The position numbers and the translations under genes are program-made. 64,000 nucleotides of DNA. Origin: Cognatitamlana sp035818475 (GTDB taxonomy: Bacteria; Bacteroidota; Bacteroidia; Flavobacteriales; Flavobacteriaceae). Below are positions 36,425-45,497 of this stretch, one piece after another (within the stretch, counting starts at the first letter, position 1; each line of letters begins with the position of its first letter). Below the pieces are notes generated by a model, which saw only the letters and a list, made by a program, of their open reading frames with translations, had not been told where the DNA came from and ran no database searches. The DNA lies in assembly GCF_035818475.1 (NCBI RefSeq), contig NZ_JAYMGV010000002.1, positions 310,001-374,000 on the forward strand, given 5' to 3'.

Positions 36425-36874
36425 ATGAAAAATCCAATTAATTTATTTAAGGGGCTTTTTAAGCTTGAAGATAGTCCGAAAGTAATAGCAAAAGGGTTTG
36501 CTTTAGGCTCATTTATAGGTATGATTCCTATTCCTGGCTTTCAAATTTTTGTTGCATTTGGTATATCTAAATTTTTAAAAGTAAATACCAAAGCTGCTTG
36601 TATAGCTGTGTTTAATACAAACCTTTTTACGGGGGCGTTTATATTTGCTTTTAACTACTGGTTAGGAAAAAAGGTGCTTGGGATTTCATCGTCTTTTGAA
36701 ATGCCAAAAACAATTAATATGCAGTTTGCTAATACGATTTTAAAAGCAGGAACCGATGTATATATTTCTCTAGTTGTTGGTGGAGTCATCACAGGAATTC
36801 TTTTTGCATTTGCTTCTTATTATATTTTAAAGCAATTTATAGAAAATAGACAGCTAAAAACAAAGGAGGTGTGA
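36425..36874 (+). CDS. DUF2062 membrane protein
   Basis: 149 residues with two hydrophobic halves. KGFALGSFIGMIPIPGFQIF near residue 25 is the DUF2062 signature (GxFxGxxPxxGxQ), and LVVGGVITGILFAFASYYIL is the second membrane segment. DUF2062 proteins often accompany lipid or cell-envelope glycosyltransferases. It starts two bases after the START-like gene's stop and is the last gene of the operon. Confidence 0.88.
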   Translation: MKNPINLFKGLFKLEDSPKVIAKGFALGSFIGMIPIPGFQIFVAFGISKFLKVNTKAACIAVFNTNLFTGAFIFAFNYWLGKKVLGISSSFEMPKTINMQFANTILKAGTDVYISLVVGGVITGILFAFASYYILKQFIENRQLKTKEV

Positions 36875-36923
36875 GTAAATTTTATTCCATATATATCCTA
36901 TATAATCTGAGAAATAACCTGTA

Positions 36924-37721
36924 TTATTTAGACAGTCTTAAAATTCTAAAGGCACCTTGAATAACTAAAGCAAAGACTATTATACCAATTATTAAATCGG
37001 GCATATTACTATTTAACCATAAAACCAGAATACCGGCAATGATGACCCCAAGGTTTATAATAACATCATTAGATGTGAATATCATACTTGCCTGCATATG
37101 GGCTTCTTTACTTTTACTTCTTTGCAGTAAGAACAAACAAACACTGTTTGCAATTAATGCCAGGATAGAAACAATTATCATGGTCTTAAAATTTGGAACC
37201 TGTTCAATTCCGGTAAACCGCCTTACAACTTCTATCAGTCCAATTACAGCCAATAGAATTTGAAAATAACCTGCCAGTTTAGCAATCTTTTTCTTTTGCT
37301 TTGCGGCTTTGCCAACAACTAACAGACTTAAACCATACACAAAAGTATCTGCAAGCATATCAAGGCTGTCTGCAATAAGCCCCATGGATTTGGAGAGGAG
37401 TCCGGTAGTCATTTCAATTAGGAAGAAAGCCAAGTTTATACCTAAAACAATCCAAAGTAGTTTAGCTTGGGTTTTGCTTTCGTTGTCAAATTCCAAATTC
37501 AGATCAGCGTCTTCTGAATGTATTAATTTTTCACCTAAATCTAAAGTTCCTAGATCATATGTAATTTTGTCTAAACCGTTGTTATGATAGATTAGCAGCT
37601 CTCTGTTTTCAAGATCAAAACTCAAATGTTTGACATTGGTATTTTCCGTAAGCTTTAAACGAATGAGATTCTCCTCTGAAGGGCAATCCATTCTTGATAT
37701 TTTAAACAAGGTTTTTTTCAC
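36924..37721 (-). CDS. cation diffusion facilitator family transporter with N-terminal HMA-like domain
   Basis: 265 residues. The first 75 resemble a heavy-metal-associated ferredoxin-like domain (KISRMDCPSEENLIRLKL) but keep only one Cys, where most metal-binding versions have CxxC. The rest is a six-helix CDF exporter with LIADSLDMLADTFVYG (the Dxxx[D/N] metal site) and SNDVIINLGVIIAG as the second site. CDF proteins export Zn, Fe or Co in exchange for protons. The usual cytoplasmic C-terminal domain is missing: the chain ends at ILRLSK. Metal specificity cannot be told from sequence alone. Confidence 0.87.
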   Translation of the reverse strand: MKKTLFKISRMDCPSEENLIRLKLTENTNVKHLSFDLENRELLIYHNNGLDKITYDLGTLDLGEKLIHSEDADLNLEFDNESKTQAKLLWIVLGINLAFFLIEMTTGLLSKSMGLIADSLDMLADTFVYGLSLLVVGKAAKQKKKIAKLAGYFQILLAVIGLIEVVRRFTGIEQVPNFKTMIIVSILALIANSVCLFLLQRSKSKEAHMQASMIFTSNDVIINLGVIIAGILVLWLNSNMPDLIIGIIVFALVIQGAFRILRLSK

Positions 37722-37836
37722 TAAATAAATATAGGGTTTTAAAACTTATATGACACAGGTTGCTATCGGATCATCCAGAATCACCCGATATCAAAACTGC
37801 ATAATAAGCTTTTTGTACTATACTAAACTCATTACC

Positions 37837-39318
37837 TTATTTTACAACAATTTTCTTTGTAGATATCCCCTTATTGGTTTCTACTTCAAAAAAGTAAATG
37901 CCATTTTTTAAACTAGTTGTATCAATTTTTAATGCTTTAGTGGAAAATAGATATTGGCTTAACATATTATAAACTGTGATTTTTTTAAGTTCTAAACCTT
38001 TTGCCATACTAAGAGTTAGCTCATCTTTTACCGGATTAGGATAAAATGAAACAGAATGTTGATAAAAACTTGTGGCTGACAGTACAGCAGATAAGTCATA
38101 AATTTTGACATGCCCAGAATCTACACCATTATCATCGCTATCACCCGATACGGCTAATATCATACCGTTTGATGACAGGCTTGTACTAAACCCCGAAAAA
38201 TTATCGGCAGCTTCCCCGTCAATGTCAACTCCTATCTGTACCCAGCTCCCACTTTGATTTTGATACACCCGTACATGGCCTGAGTCTGCTCCGTTCACAC
38301 CATCGTTAAAATAGGCCCCAACGGCTAAAATACTTCCGTCGTCAGATAAGTTTACACTAACTCCCGACCCGTCGCCTGCAGCCTCTCCGTCAATATCAGC
38401 ACCTACCTGAACCCAGCTCCCACTTTGGTTTTGATACACCCGTGCATGACCAGATCCGTTTCCATTAACACCATCGTTATCAATGGCCCCAATAGCTACT
38501 ATGCTACCATCTGCAGACAGGCTAATGCTTTCTCCTGAAAAATCCTCAGTAGCTTCTCCATCAATATCTGAGCCTATCTGTACCCAGTTGCCACTTTGGT
38601 TTTCAAAAATCCGTACATGGCCTGAATCTGTTCCGTTACCATCATTTCCTAAAGCTCCAACAGCTAGTATGTTTCCATTATTTGATAGCTTTACACTAGT
38701 TCCAAAATAATCATCGGCAGCTTCCCCATCAATATCTACACCTACCTGTACCCAGCTGCCACTTTGGTTTTCATAAACCCGTACGTGCCCTGAATCTGTT
38801 CCATTGGCGCCATCATTACTTTCTGCACCAACAGCCACAATAGTACCATCACCGGACAAACTCACACTTAGGCCTGAAAAATCTTCGGCAGCTTCTCCGT
38901 CTATGTCTGCCCCTATCTGTACCCAGCTGCCACTTTGGTTTTCATAAACCCGTACATGGCCCGAGTCTGTTCCATTAGCACCGTCATTTTCTGTAGCTCC
39001 TATAGCCAGAATAGTTCCGTTTGAAGACAAGCAAACACTCTCTCCGGAAAAGTCATTGGCAGCTTCTCCGTCTATATCTGCACCTATCTGTACCCAACTG
39101 CCACCCTGGTTTTCATAAACTCGTACGTGGCCAGAGTCGGCTCCATTTATACCATCGTTATCAATAGCTCCAATGGCTACAATGTTTCCGTTAGAAGATA
39201 AACAAATGCTTTCTCCGGAAAAGTCTCCGGCAGCTTCCCCGTTAATATTAGCACCTATTTGTACTTGAGAAAAAGAAGCTAAAGGAATCAATAAGAAAAA
39301 AAGTAATTTTGATTTCAT
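37837..39318 (-). CDS. secreted seven-repeat beta-propeller (FG-GAP/integrin-like) protein with T9SS domain
   Basis: 493 residues: signal peptide (to about SFSQV), then seven near-identical repeats of about 57 residues, each with DIDGEAAxDFSGES, LSSNGxILAIGAxxNDGxNG, DSGHVRVYENQSGSWVQIG. A C-terminal type A T9SS sorting domain follows (SFYPNPVKDELTL ... IYFFEVETNKGISTKKIVVK). Seven blades match an integrin-like propeller, with Asp/Asn-rich turns that may bind Ca2+. Blade four lacks two residues and blade seven is diverged. The gene lies six bases after the LamG/protease gene, so they share a transcript. Confidence 0.9.
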   Translation of the reverse strand: MKSKLLFFLLIPLASFSQVQIGANINGEAAGDFSGESICLSSNGNIVAIGAIDNDGINGADSGHVRVYENQGGSWVQIGADIDGEAANDFSGESVCLSSNGTILAIGATENDGANGTDSGHVRVYENQSGSWVQIGADIDGEAAEDFSGLSVSLSGDGTIVAVGAESNDGANGTDSGHVRVYENQSGSWVQVGVDIDGEAADDYFGTSVKLSNNGNILAVGALGNDGNGTDSGHVRIFENQSGNWVQIGSDIDGEATEDFSGESISLSADGSIVAIGAIDNDGVNGNGSGHARVYQNQSGSWVQVGADIDGEAAGDGSGVSVNLSDDGSILAVGAYFNDGVNGADSGHVRVYQNQSGSWVQIGVDIDGEAADNFSGFSTSLSSNGMILAVSGDSDDNGVDSGHVKIYDLSAVLSATSFYQHSVSFYPNPVKDELTLSMAKGLELKKITVYNMLSQYLFSTKALKIDTTSLKNGIYFFEVETNKGISTKKIVVK

Positions 39319-39324
39319 GATTAT

Positions 39325-41502
39325 TTATGGTTTTAAGAATGTCTTTATGGTTTTATGCCCGGTAACTATACTTTCCAGTAATAAGAAATAAGTGCCGGAG
39401 GACAAGTGTTCTATATTCAATTGTTTTGAATGGCTTTTAGGGTAAATAATACGGCCAAATATGTCAAGTAGGCTTGTAGTAATTTTTTCGTTTGAAGGAT
39501 AATCTATAATAATACGATTGGATGCCGGATTGGGGTATGCAGCTACGATTTGGTCTAATGAATGATTGGTATCACTTAAAGTAATGCCACAGTTTAAGCT
39601 ACTTAAGTCCGGGATAATCATAGTGTTAACAAAATGATTTGAATCATAAGTGAATTCTATTGAACAACTGTTTGTTAGATCAAGTTTACTGATATAGCCA
39701 TTAGAATTTCGTTCAATGCTATGATGGCTTAAGGTCAGGTTGGAATTGCTGTCAATGATATAAAACTGTGTACTGTTTGATTCGGAGGAAAGTGCATCTG
39801 CCATGAGCAGAAATTGATTTATAGGCTGCTTATAACCTTTATTGAATCGGTCTACAGCCAGTTCCAGGGATAATTTGGAATGGCTAAAATATATGTTAGC
39901 CAAGGAGGCAAAAAACTCAATGGGATGGACTTGAAAAAAATCATGACCTCCAGCATCTAAAACCTTGGTTCTAAGATATTCATTATAATTAGTGCCGGAA
40001 GCACTTAGCATAGCTTCTTTCCAGTCCTGAAGCCTTGTATTAAACCTGAGATAATCAAAGTCTATGGTGTGGCAAATCTCATGGCTTAATGCTATAGAAA
40101 ACTGATCAGAAATAAAAGATTCAAAATCGCTGGGGAATCCATTATCTGTCCATGTACCAATAGGGTTACCAAATGAATTGATAAAGCTGACACTTTGGGT
40201 GGTTATCAAATTTTGAAAATCATCAGTATAAAACGCTCTAAACATGACTACTCCCAGATCTGTAATTGTATCCGGAATACTTTCCAGTAGGTTACTTACA
40301 ATATCTAATTGTAAATTGCTCAAACTATAATTATCAATGATAAGCACATGATGGTCGTTCCAAATTTTCAGGTATTTGAAAGCGTTTGGATTTGATAAAT
40401 CTAAAGCTGTAATAAACTGATTTTCTTTTTCCGGGTAATACCTCAGATAATCTCTTAGGTATATATGAACCTGTTCCCTTAAGGAACCCAAATACTTAAA
40501 CTGTATATCATCTATGGTTTGATTGAGTTTAAAAAAACTGGGGAATTCAACACAAAGATCAGTCAGGAAATCATAATACGCGTCAACTATCTGATTTCTG
40601 TTTGCATAGTAATATTGAAGGTTTTGAATAGTCTCTGTAACCTGTAATACATCATTTAAAAAGCTATTGGCATTAGCTTCCTGTAAATTAAGTTTTACCG
40701 AATCAACAAATAATTGAAACTCTCCAAGAAATGTTATACAGTCATTAAAGGTTACTCCACACTCCACCTGTGTTAAACCAGGTTGATCTCCACTATATTC
40801 CGGAAAATTAGTATTGTCATTAATATCTATTCTGGTACCATGGTTTTCATTAGGGGTGCAATCTTCAATATCGCAGGTAGTTTCTATATCATCTAATTTA
40901 TAATAGGCTAATAAATGGAGCTCTAATCCGGAAAGCCCGGTATTCATGGTACTCTGTATATCAGATTGTGTTCTGGCAGTATTCCAAATCCTTACGTCAT
41001 CTATAAAACCATTAAAAAAGAAATTTGTTGTTGAAAAAATGGATCGCCCTATCCATAACTCATCAGTGTTTTCAGGCCCCAGCATAGTACTTAAGGGTAT
41101 TTCATCTTTAAGGATGCCATCAATATAAAGTTTTAAATTATTGCTTGCTCCTACTACAGCAACATGCTGCCAAATCCCTGTTTGCAGGTTAGAATTTGCT
41201 CCTCTTCCATTCCAGCCACACTCCCCACCGGATACATAAGCTAAATTTCCATCTTTTATAAATAGTCCATAGTTTCCGCATTGGCCATTATTTCCTTTAA
41301 TTAAAATGGTTTTCTCTCCACTAATGGCATTAGGTTTGATCCAGGCTTCTAAGGTAAAATTGCCTGTTAATGATAGAGATGGATCATGCGCAATGGCTAT
41401 ATAATCTGTAGTTCCATTTAAACGTATAGAAGTTTGTGCTAATATGTTCTGTAATGAAAATACAGTTAAAAATAAAACCAGATACTTAATAGTATGTTGC
41501 AT
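39325..41502 (-). CDS. secreted LamG-domain protein with HExxH zinc-protease-like motif and T9SS domain
   Basis: 725 residues: signal peptide, a LamG/concanavalin-like lectin domain at about 25-200 (NFTLEAWIKPNAIS, GIWQHVAVVGASNNLKLYID, IDDVRIWNTARTQSDI), then a helical region. HEICHTIDFDYL follows near residue 473, a gluzincin-type zinc motif (HExxH), with a possible third ligand Glu in VHPIEFFASLANIYF. A type A T9SS domain ends the protein (AAYPNPASNRIIIDY). It could be a secreted metallopeptidase targeted by its lectin domain to a glycan. The exact peptidase family and activity are not established. Confidence 0.8.
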   Translation of the reverse strand: MQHTIKYLVLFLTVFSLQNILAQTSIRLNGTTDYIAIAHDPSLSLTGNFTLEAWIKPNAISGEKTILIKGNNGQCGNYGLFIKDGNLAYVSGGECGWNGRGANSNLQTGIWQHVAVVGASNNLKLYIDGILKDEIPLSTMLGPENTDELWIGRSIFSTTNFFFNGFIDDVRIWNTARTQSDIQSTMNTGLSGLELHLLAYYKLDDIETTCDIEDCTPNENHGTRIDINDNTNFPEYSGDQPGLTQVECGVTFNDCITFLGEFQLFVDSVKLNLQEANANSFLNDVLQVTETIQNLQYYYANRNQIVDAYYDFLTDLCVEFPSFFKLNQTIDDIQFKYLGSLREQVHIYLRDYLRYYPEKENQFITALDLSNPNAFKYLKIWNDHHVLIIDNYSLSNLQLDIVSNLLESIPDTITDLGVVMFRAFYTDDFQNLITTQSVSFINSFGNPIGTWTDNGFPSDFESFISDQFSIALSHEICHTIDFDYLRFNTRLQDWKEAMLSASGTNYNEYLRTKVLDAGGHDFFQVHPIEFFASLANIYFSHSKLSLELAVDRFNKGYKQPINQFLLMADALSSESNSTQFYIIDSNSNLTLSHHSIERNSNGYISKLDLTNSCSIEFTYDSNHFVNTMIIPDLSSLNCGITLSDTNHSLDQIVAAYPNPASNRIIIDYPSNEKITTSLLDIFGRIIYPKSHSKQLNIEHLSSGTYFLLLESIVTGHKTIKTFLKP

Positions 41503-41591
41503 GATTAGAGGATTATTTTTTTAATCCATAAATCAAAGTAGGCTATTTCACAGGGTTTGAGATATTTGTTTTTTAGAACAAAGCATCGTAA

Positions 41592-42113
41592 TTATGGGCA
41601 AGCATTTCCTGTACATTCTACATTGTTATTCGCTTTTGTTGATTTAAGCACAAAATCTATTTCGTTAAACCCTGTAACAGATGACGACCTTTGATATGAC
41701 TTTGTGAAATTTGCAATTTGGGATGTACTGGCCTTATCTCTTTTGTCATATTCGGTTTTGTGTATTACAACATTGATAGACATATTATAAGTTTCTGTAC
41801 TTTCATATTCTGAAGTATAAAAACCAATAGACATACCATCTAAATTAGAGGCTTTAAAAGAATAGGTTGTTTCTGCATTCAAATCTCCTGTCTGAAAGAA
41901 TGATCCGTTAGATTGCAGATCAAAAGGGTTGTATAACTGATTTATTTGTTCTCCATATCCATCTAAAGCAAGTGTCCAGGCAAATTCATCTATATCTCCT
42001 ACTAAAATCACAGCTATATCATAATCAACTGCATATATATAATCATCTTTGGAACACCCTGATATAAAGCTACATGACAAGAAAATTAAACCGACACATA
42101 TAAGAGCTTTCAT
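41592..42113 (-). CDS. hypothetical lipoprotein
   Basis: 173 residues with a lipobox ISGC near residue 20 and a following KDDY stretch. The mature protein is mostly beta-rich and Ser/Thr-rich, with no recognisable motif. The last residues (NNVECTGNACP) hold a Cys pair that may form a disulfide. It is 89 bp upstream of the LamG gene on the same strand and may belong to the same surface complex. Confidence 0.65.
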   Translation of the reverse strand: MKALICVGLIFLSCSFISGCSKDDYIYAVDYDIAVILVGDIDEFAWTLALDGYGEQINQLYNPFDLQSNGSFFQTGDLNAETTYSFKASNLDGMSIGFYTSEYESTETYNMSINVVIHKTEYDKRDKASTSQIANFTKSYQRSSSVTGFNEIDFVLKSTKANNNVECTGNACP

Positions 42114-42173
42114 TGTAATTGAATTTAAAGGATTAATAGCATCATTGTAAATTTCTGCAATTTATTGGTACAA

Positions 42174-42199
42174 AAAAATACCCTCTAGAGGGTATTTTT
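42174..42199. terminator. perfect 26 bp palindromic terminator
   Basis: AAAAATACCCTCTAGAGGGT and ATTTTT form a fully self-complementary stem with an A-rich and a T-rich side. It lies 22 bp past the end of the LuxR gene on the minus strand and upstream of the lipoprotein gene, closing LuxR transcription. Confidence 0.8.
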
Positions 42200-42221
42200 A
42201 GGTTAAAGACTCTATATAAAT

Positions 42222-42998
42222 CTAAATCAATCCTTCTCTTATAAAATGTGCCGTAGCTTGAGAAAATGTTTTAAAGCCGGTCTTTTTTAAGATGTTTTTT
42301 CTGTGTGTGGCAACAGTGTCTACTGCTATGTTTAAATATTCTGCTATTTCCTGTGACACAAAACCTTCGGCAATCAGGCTTAAAACTTCAAGCTCTCTAC
42401 CCGATACAACTTTTTTATTCAGGTTAACATTATGTAAGTCTTCTATTTTCCTGATGCCGTAATAGGATTGGCCTCCTGCAATATTTATAAACGACATCTT
42501 TTTATTGTTGATAGTGGTTATATGACTTATATCCGAATGATTAGCAAGTGATGAAGACATTTTATAATCATCTTCCCAGGATGAAGCTATGGCCTGATGT
42601 AAAAATAACTTATAATGCCCTGAGGCGTTTTTTAACCTGAATTGATAGGATACTTTATAATGAGGGAGCTCTTCTTTAGCTATAAAGGAAAATAAAAAAT
42701 ACTTGGCAATTTCCTCACAATGCAAAAAATACTTTATATCATCCGGATGCATATGCTCCATAAAATCATTTGCAGTAAAGCGGTGACTAACTTTGCCTAA
42801 AACATCTTTAACACCGGAACTTATATGTATAAATTCTCTTATGGAATAATCAAAGATATATTGAAAAGATGGCCCGGGAGAATACAGGTTAGATAGTAAC
42901 TGATTGACTATACCGGTATCTATTTTCCCTCCAAGTGTTGATAAATGGTTAGAGGCTTCATCAAACAACTTAAAAATTTCCCTTGTTTTTTTTGACAT
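42222..42998 (-). CDS. LuxR family regulator with PAS-like N-terminus
   Basis: 258 residues. The N-terminal part (YIFDYSIREFIHISSGVKDV ... HMHPDDIKYFLHCEE ... YQFRLKNASGHYKLFLHQ) has the strand and loop pattern of a PAS sensor. The C-terminal 65 residues are a LuxR/GerE helix-turn-helix (SGRELEVLSLIAEGFVSQEI, AEYLNIAVDTVATHRKNILK). No receiver domain is present, so it is not a classical response regulator. It lies upstream of the lipoprotein and LamG/propeller genes on the same strand, separated by a terminator; it may control them. Confidence 0.9.
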   Translation of the reverse strand: MSKKTREIFKLFDEASNHLSTLGGKIDTGIVNQLLSNLYSPGPSFQYIFDYSIREFIHISSGVKDVLGKVSHRFTANDFMEHMHPDDIKYFLHCEEIAKYFLFSFIAKEELPHYKVSYQFRLKNASGHYKLFLHQAIASSWEDDYKMSSSLANHSDISHITTINNKKMSFINIAGGQSYYGIRKIEDLHNVNLNKKVVSGRELEVLSLIAEGFVSQEIAEYLNIAVDTVATHRKNILKKTGFKTFSQATAHFIREGLI

Positions 42999-43253
42999 AC
43001 TTTTCCCTTTATAGTGATTTTAAAATTCCATGCATTGAATTTCTATAAAGAAACACAAGGAAAGCTTGATTTATGTATTATGTTTAATTTCAAAGTGATA
43101 GCGTTTCATTTATAAATATATTAATAATACCTTAATCTTAATCCATTTCATACAAATAATGTTTTTCTTTTCTCTATTTTCATGGATTTAGTGCCCTGAA
43201 ATCAAAGCAGAAAGATGTAAATGGATATCCTCTCATTAGTATTCCTAATCCAA

Positions 43254-43712
43254 TCACTGTAAATATTTTTTAAAGAATGCGCCGGTTTTTTTAACAGCCA
43301 TTCCTACTTCCTGTTCCTGATCATAAAAAGAAAATTGATGCATGGGAGAAGGCAAATCAATGTCTCCCCATACCAGTTCTTTATGTCTTGAAGGCACCGA
43401 TTCAAAATATTTCTTTGTGTAATCTGGCAATACACAGCCATTAGAATGTACCATAAGCAATGGCTTATTTAATTTTGAAGCTGATGGGAAAGGGTCTAAA
43501 GTCAGCCAATCTTCCCAGGTTGCAACGGCAAATTGATCTGCATTCCATTGTGGAATAGCGCCACGTTCCGGATTCAAATAATAATCAAACTCACCAAACA
43601 TTGCAGCCGTGTTATCAGTAGTAGAAATGGCTTTGATATAGGTAAACTCACCGGTTTCAGCATAGGTCTTTTTAACAGTTTGTGCCGCTTTAATACGTCT
43701 TAAGTTTACAAT
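43254..43712 (-). pseudogene. C-terminal remnant of an alpha/beta hydrolase
   Basis: The open frame reads IVNLRRIKAAQTVKKTYAET ... TAAMFGEFDYYLNPERGAIP ... WEDWLTLDP ... KLNKPLLMVHSNGCVLP ... MHQFSFYDQ, matching the last half of dienelactone-hydrolase-like proteins. Upstream it meets TAG-TAA and the N-terminal half with the nucleophile Ser elbow is missing. An internal ATG at 43601 could yield 115 residues, but they would lack the active site. The adjacent AraC-type remnant makes decay the better explanation. Confidence 0.8.
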
Positions 43713-43862
43713 CTATTAAATTAGATAGATTAATCAGAAAGAACAAAAGAGAGAAATAAGGTTATGTTATACAGTGAAGCTCAGACTTCGACAACATTGA
43801 TAACCCTCTCTCTTTTCCTACTAAGATTTCGTTCAGTTCTGTGAGCCTCTAAGAGCTCGATT

Positions 43863-44276
43863 TCAAGTTGTTGAAACCTCATTGGGCTTCACTTCAAACG
43901 GAATGGATATATCTATTTTTAAAAAAGGGAACTCCGTTAATATACCTTCTAGATGCCTAGATTGGGTTATAAATTCTTTTGAAAACATTAAATAATAACC
44001 TTCCTAGTCCGGAAGGATATCCCAGGATAAAATTTGAAAAGGCGTATTAAAGAATACGGTTGCGCCTTCCGGAAAAGTGGGCTGGTGGCCTGTTATGGCT
44101 TTACCAGAGTCTTCCACTTTTATTGCAATAGCATAGAACTCGTGCTTAAACGGTGGCATTTTAGAGACCACAGTTGGCATATTTTCTTCAAAACGCCTGA
44201 TATCAAAAAAAGGCTGTTTAGACCCCGGAATACCTATGGTACGACAATACTCTGCTATGGTCTTAAAATGTTTCAC
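43863..44276 (-). pseudogene. N-terminal remnant of an AraC family regulator with an amber codon
   Basis: The frame starts MKHFKTIAEYCRTIGIPGSK, with FFDIRRFEENMPTVVSKMPP typical of cupin sensing domains of AraC regulators, and runs to LSWDILPD, then TAG at 44006-44004 where relatives have Trp. It continues intact (EGYYLMFSKEFITQSRHLEG, ILTEFPFLKID, PFEVKPNEV) before losing homology at about 43870. The DNA-binding half is absent. It borders the hydrolase remnant across about 150 bp of degenerate sequence. Confidence 0.8.
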
Positions 44277-44350
44277 TTATTAAATCTACATTTTCTTTTT
44301 GATTTAATGTATAGTGAATGCCATAATTTCCACATCTTAATATATAATAC

Positions 44351-45487
44351 CTATTCCCACCACATATTTACTGTGCCTTCCAGATCATTGATGTTAATAA
44401 TCTTACCTATTTTTGGTGTTATAATAGGTATGTTTAATTCATTGGCCTTATTGAACACTCGCTTTACCGGGTCGTTCCAGTCATGCATGGCCAGTTTAAA
44501 TGCGCCCCAGTGTATGGGCATAATGACTTTAGCTTTTACATCAATTCCCGCCTGTACGGTTTCTTCCGGCATCATATGTATTAATGGCCATAGCTTGTTA
44601 TATTGTCCGCATTCCATCATAGCAAAATCAAATGGCCCGTACGTATTACCAATAGTTTTAAAGTGGGTATTGTAACCACTATCTCCACTAAAGAAAATGC
44701 TATTTTGGTTTGACTTTATAACCCAGGAACACCAAAGTGTACCGGCTCTATTATTGAGTTTTCTTCCTGAAAAGTGTTGTGCCGGAGTACAGGCTAATTT
44801 CAAGCCTTTAAAATTAGTTTCCTGCCACCAGTCAAGTTCTGTGATTTTGTTTTTACTTATTCCCCAGGCTTCTAAATGCACACCAACTCCAAGTGGAACA
44901 AGATAATGTCCTACTTTATGCTTTAACCGCTGTATGGATTTATGATCCAAATGATCATAATGATCATGAGAGATTAAAACAAGGTCTATATGTGGTAGCT
45001 GTTCTATTTCAATAGGCAAAGCTGTGTTAAAACGCTTTTGGCCATTGCTGGGAATAGGAGAAGGCATATCAGTAAGCATAGGGTCTATAAGTACATTCTT
45101 CCCATCTATTTGTAACAGAAAGGCCGAGTGTCCAAACCAAATCAGCTGTGTATCTGTTTTGTTTTGAGCTATTTCGGTGGAATCAGCTTTTATTATAGGT
45201 AATGCTTTTTCCGGCTTAACCTTGGGGTAGTTTTTAAAAAGCATCTTTTTAAGTATTTCAAAGGCCTTTCCAAATGATATGTCGTCATCAACACCATTTA
45301 TATTAATAAACTTTCCATCTGTATAATTTGGTGATTTGGAAGCGTATTCATTTTGCAATGTTTTAGTGACATCGCCACCAAAGGCCGGGTTAAGCCTGAC
45401 ATATATAAAGTAACCTGTAATTAAAATTGTGATTATAGTCAATACTGTTAAGATCATACGTTTTAAAATTTTATATAATAATTTCAT
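44351..45487 (-). CDS. MBL-fold metal-dependent hydrolase (NAPE-PLD/RomA-like)
   Basis: 378 residues with an N-terminal membrane anchor (MILTVLTIITILITGYFIYV) and a metallo-beta-lactamase fold. The metal motif LISHDHYDHLDHKS (HxHxDH) is near residue 171, with SIFFSGDSGYNTHF and VIMPIHWGAFKLAMHDW as later ligands. NAPE-PLD-like relatives hydrolyse phospholipid or phosphodiester substrates. I start at MKLLYKILKR, after the upstream gene's stop, because the longer frame overlaps that gene. It is the last gene of a probable operon with the amber-interrupted Rossmann gene and an AraC regulator. Confidence 0.9.
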   Translation of the reverse strand: MKLLYKILKRMILTVLTIITILITGYFIYVRLNPAFGGDVTKTLQNEYASKSPNYTDGKFININGVDDDISFGKAFEILKKMLFKNYPKVKPEKALPIIKADSTEIAQNKTDTQLIWFGHSAFLLQIDGKNVLIDPMLTDMPSPIPSNGQKRFNTALPIEIEQLPHIDLVLISHDHYDHLDHKSIQRLKHKVGHYLVPLGVGVHLEAWGISKNKITELDWWQETNFKGLKLACTPAQHFSGRKLNNRAGTLWCSWVIKSNQNSIFFSGDSGYNTHFKTIGNTYGPFDFAMMECGQYNKLWPLIHMMPEETVQAGIDVKAKVIMPIHWGAFKLAMHDWNDPVKRVFNKANELNIPIITPKIGKIININDLEGTVNMWWE

Positions 45488-45497
45488 TGTAGGGTAA

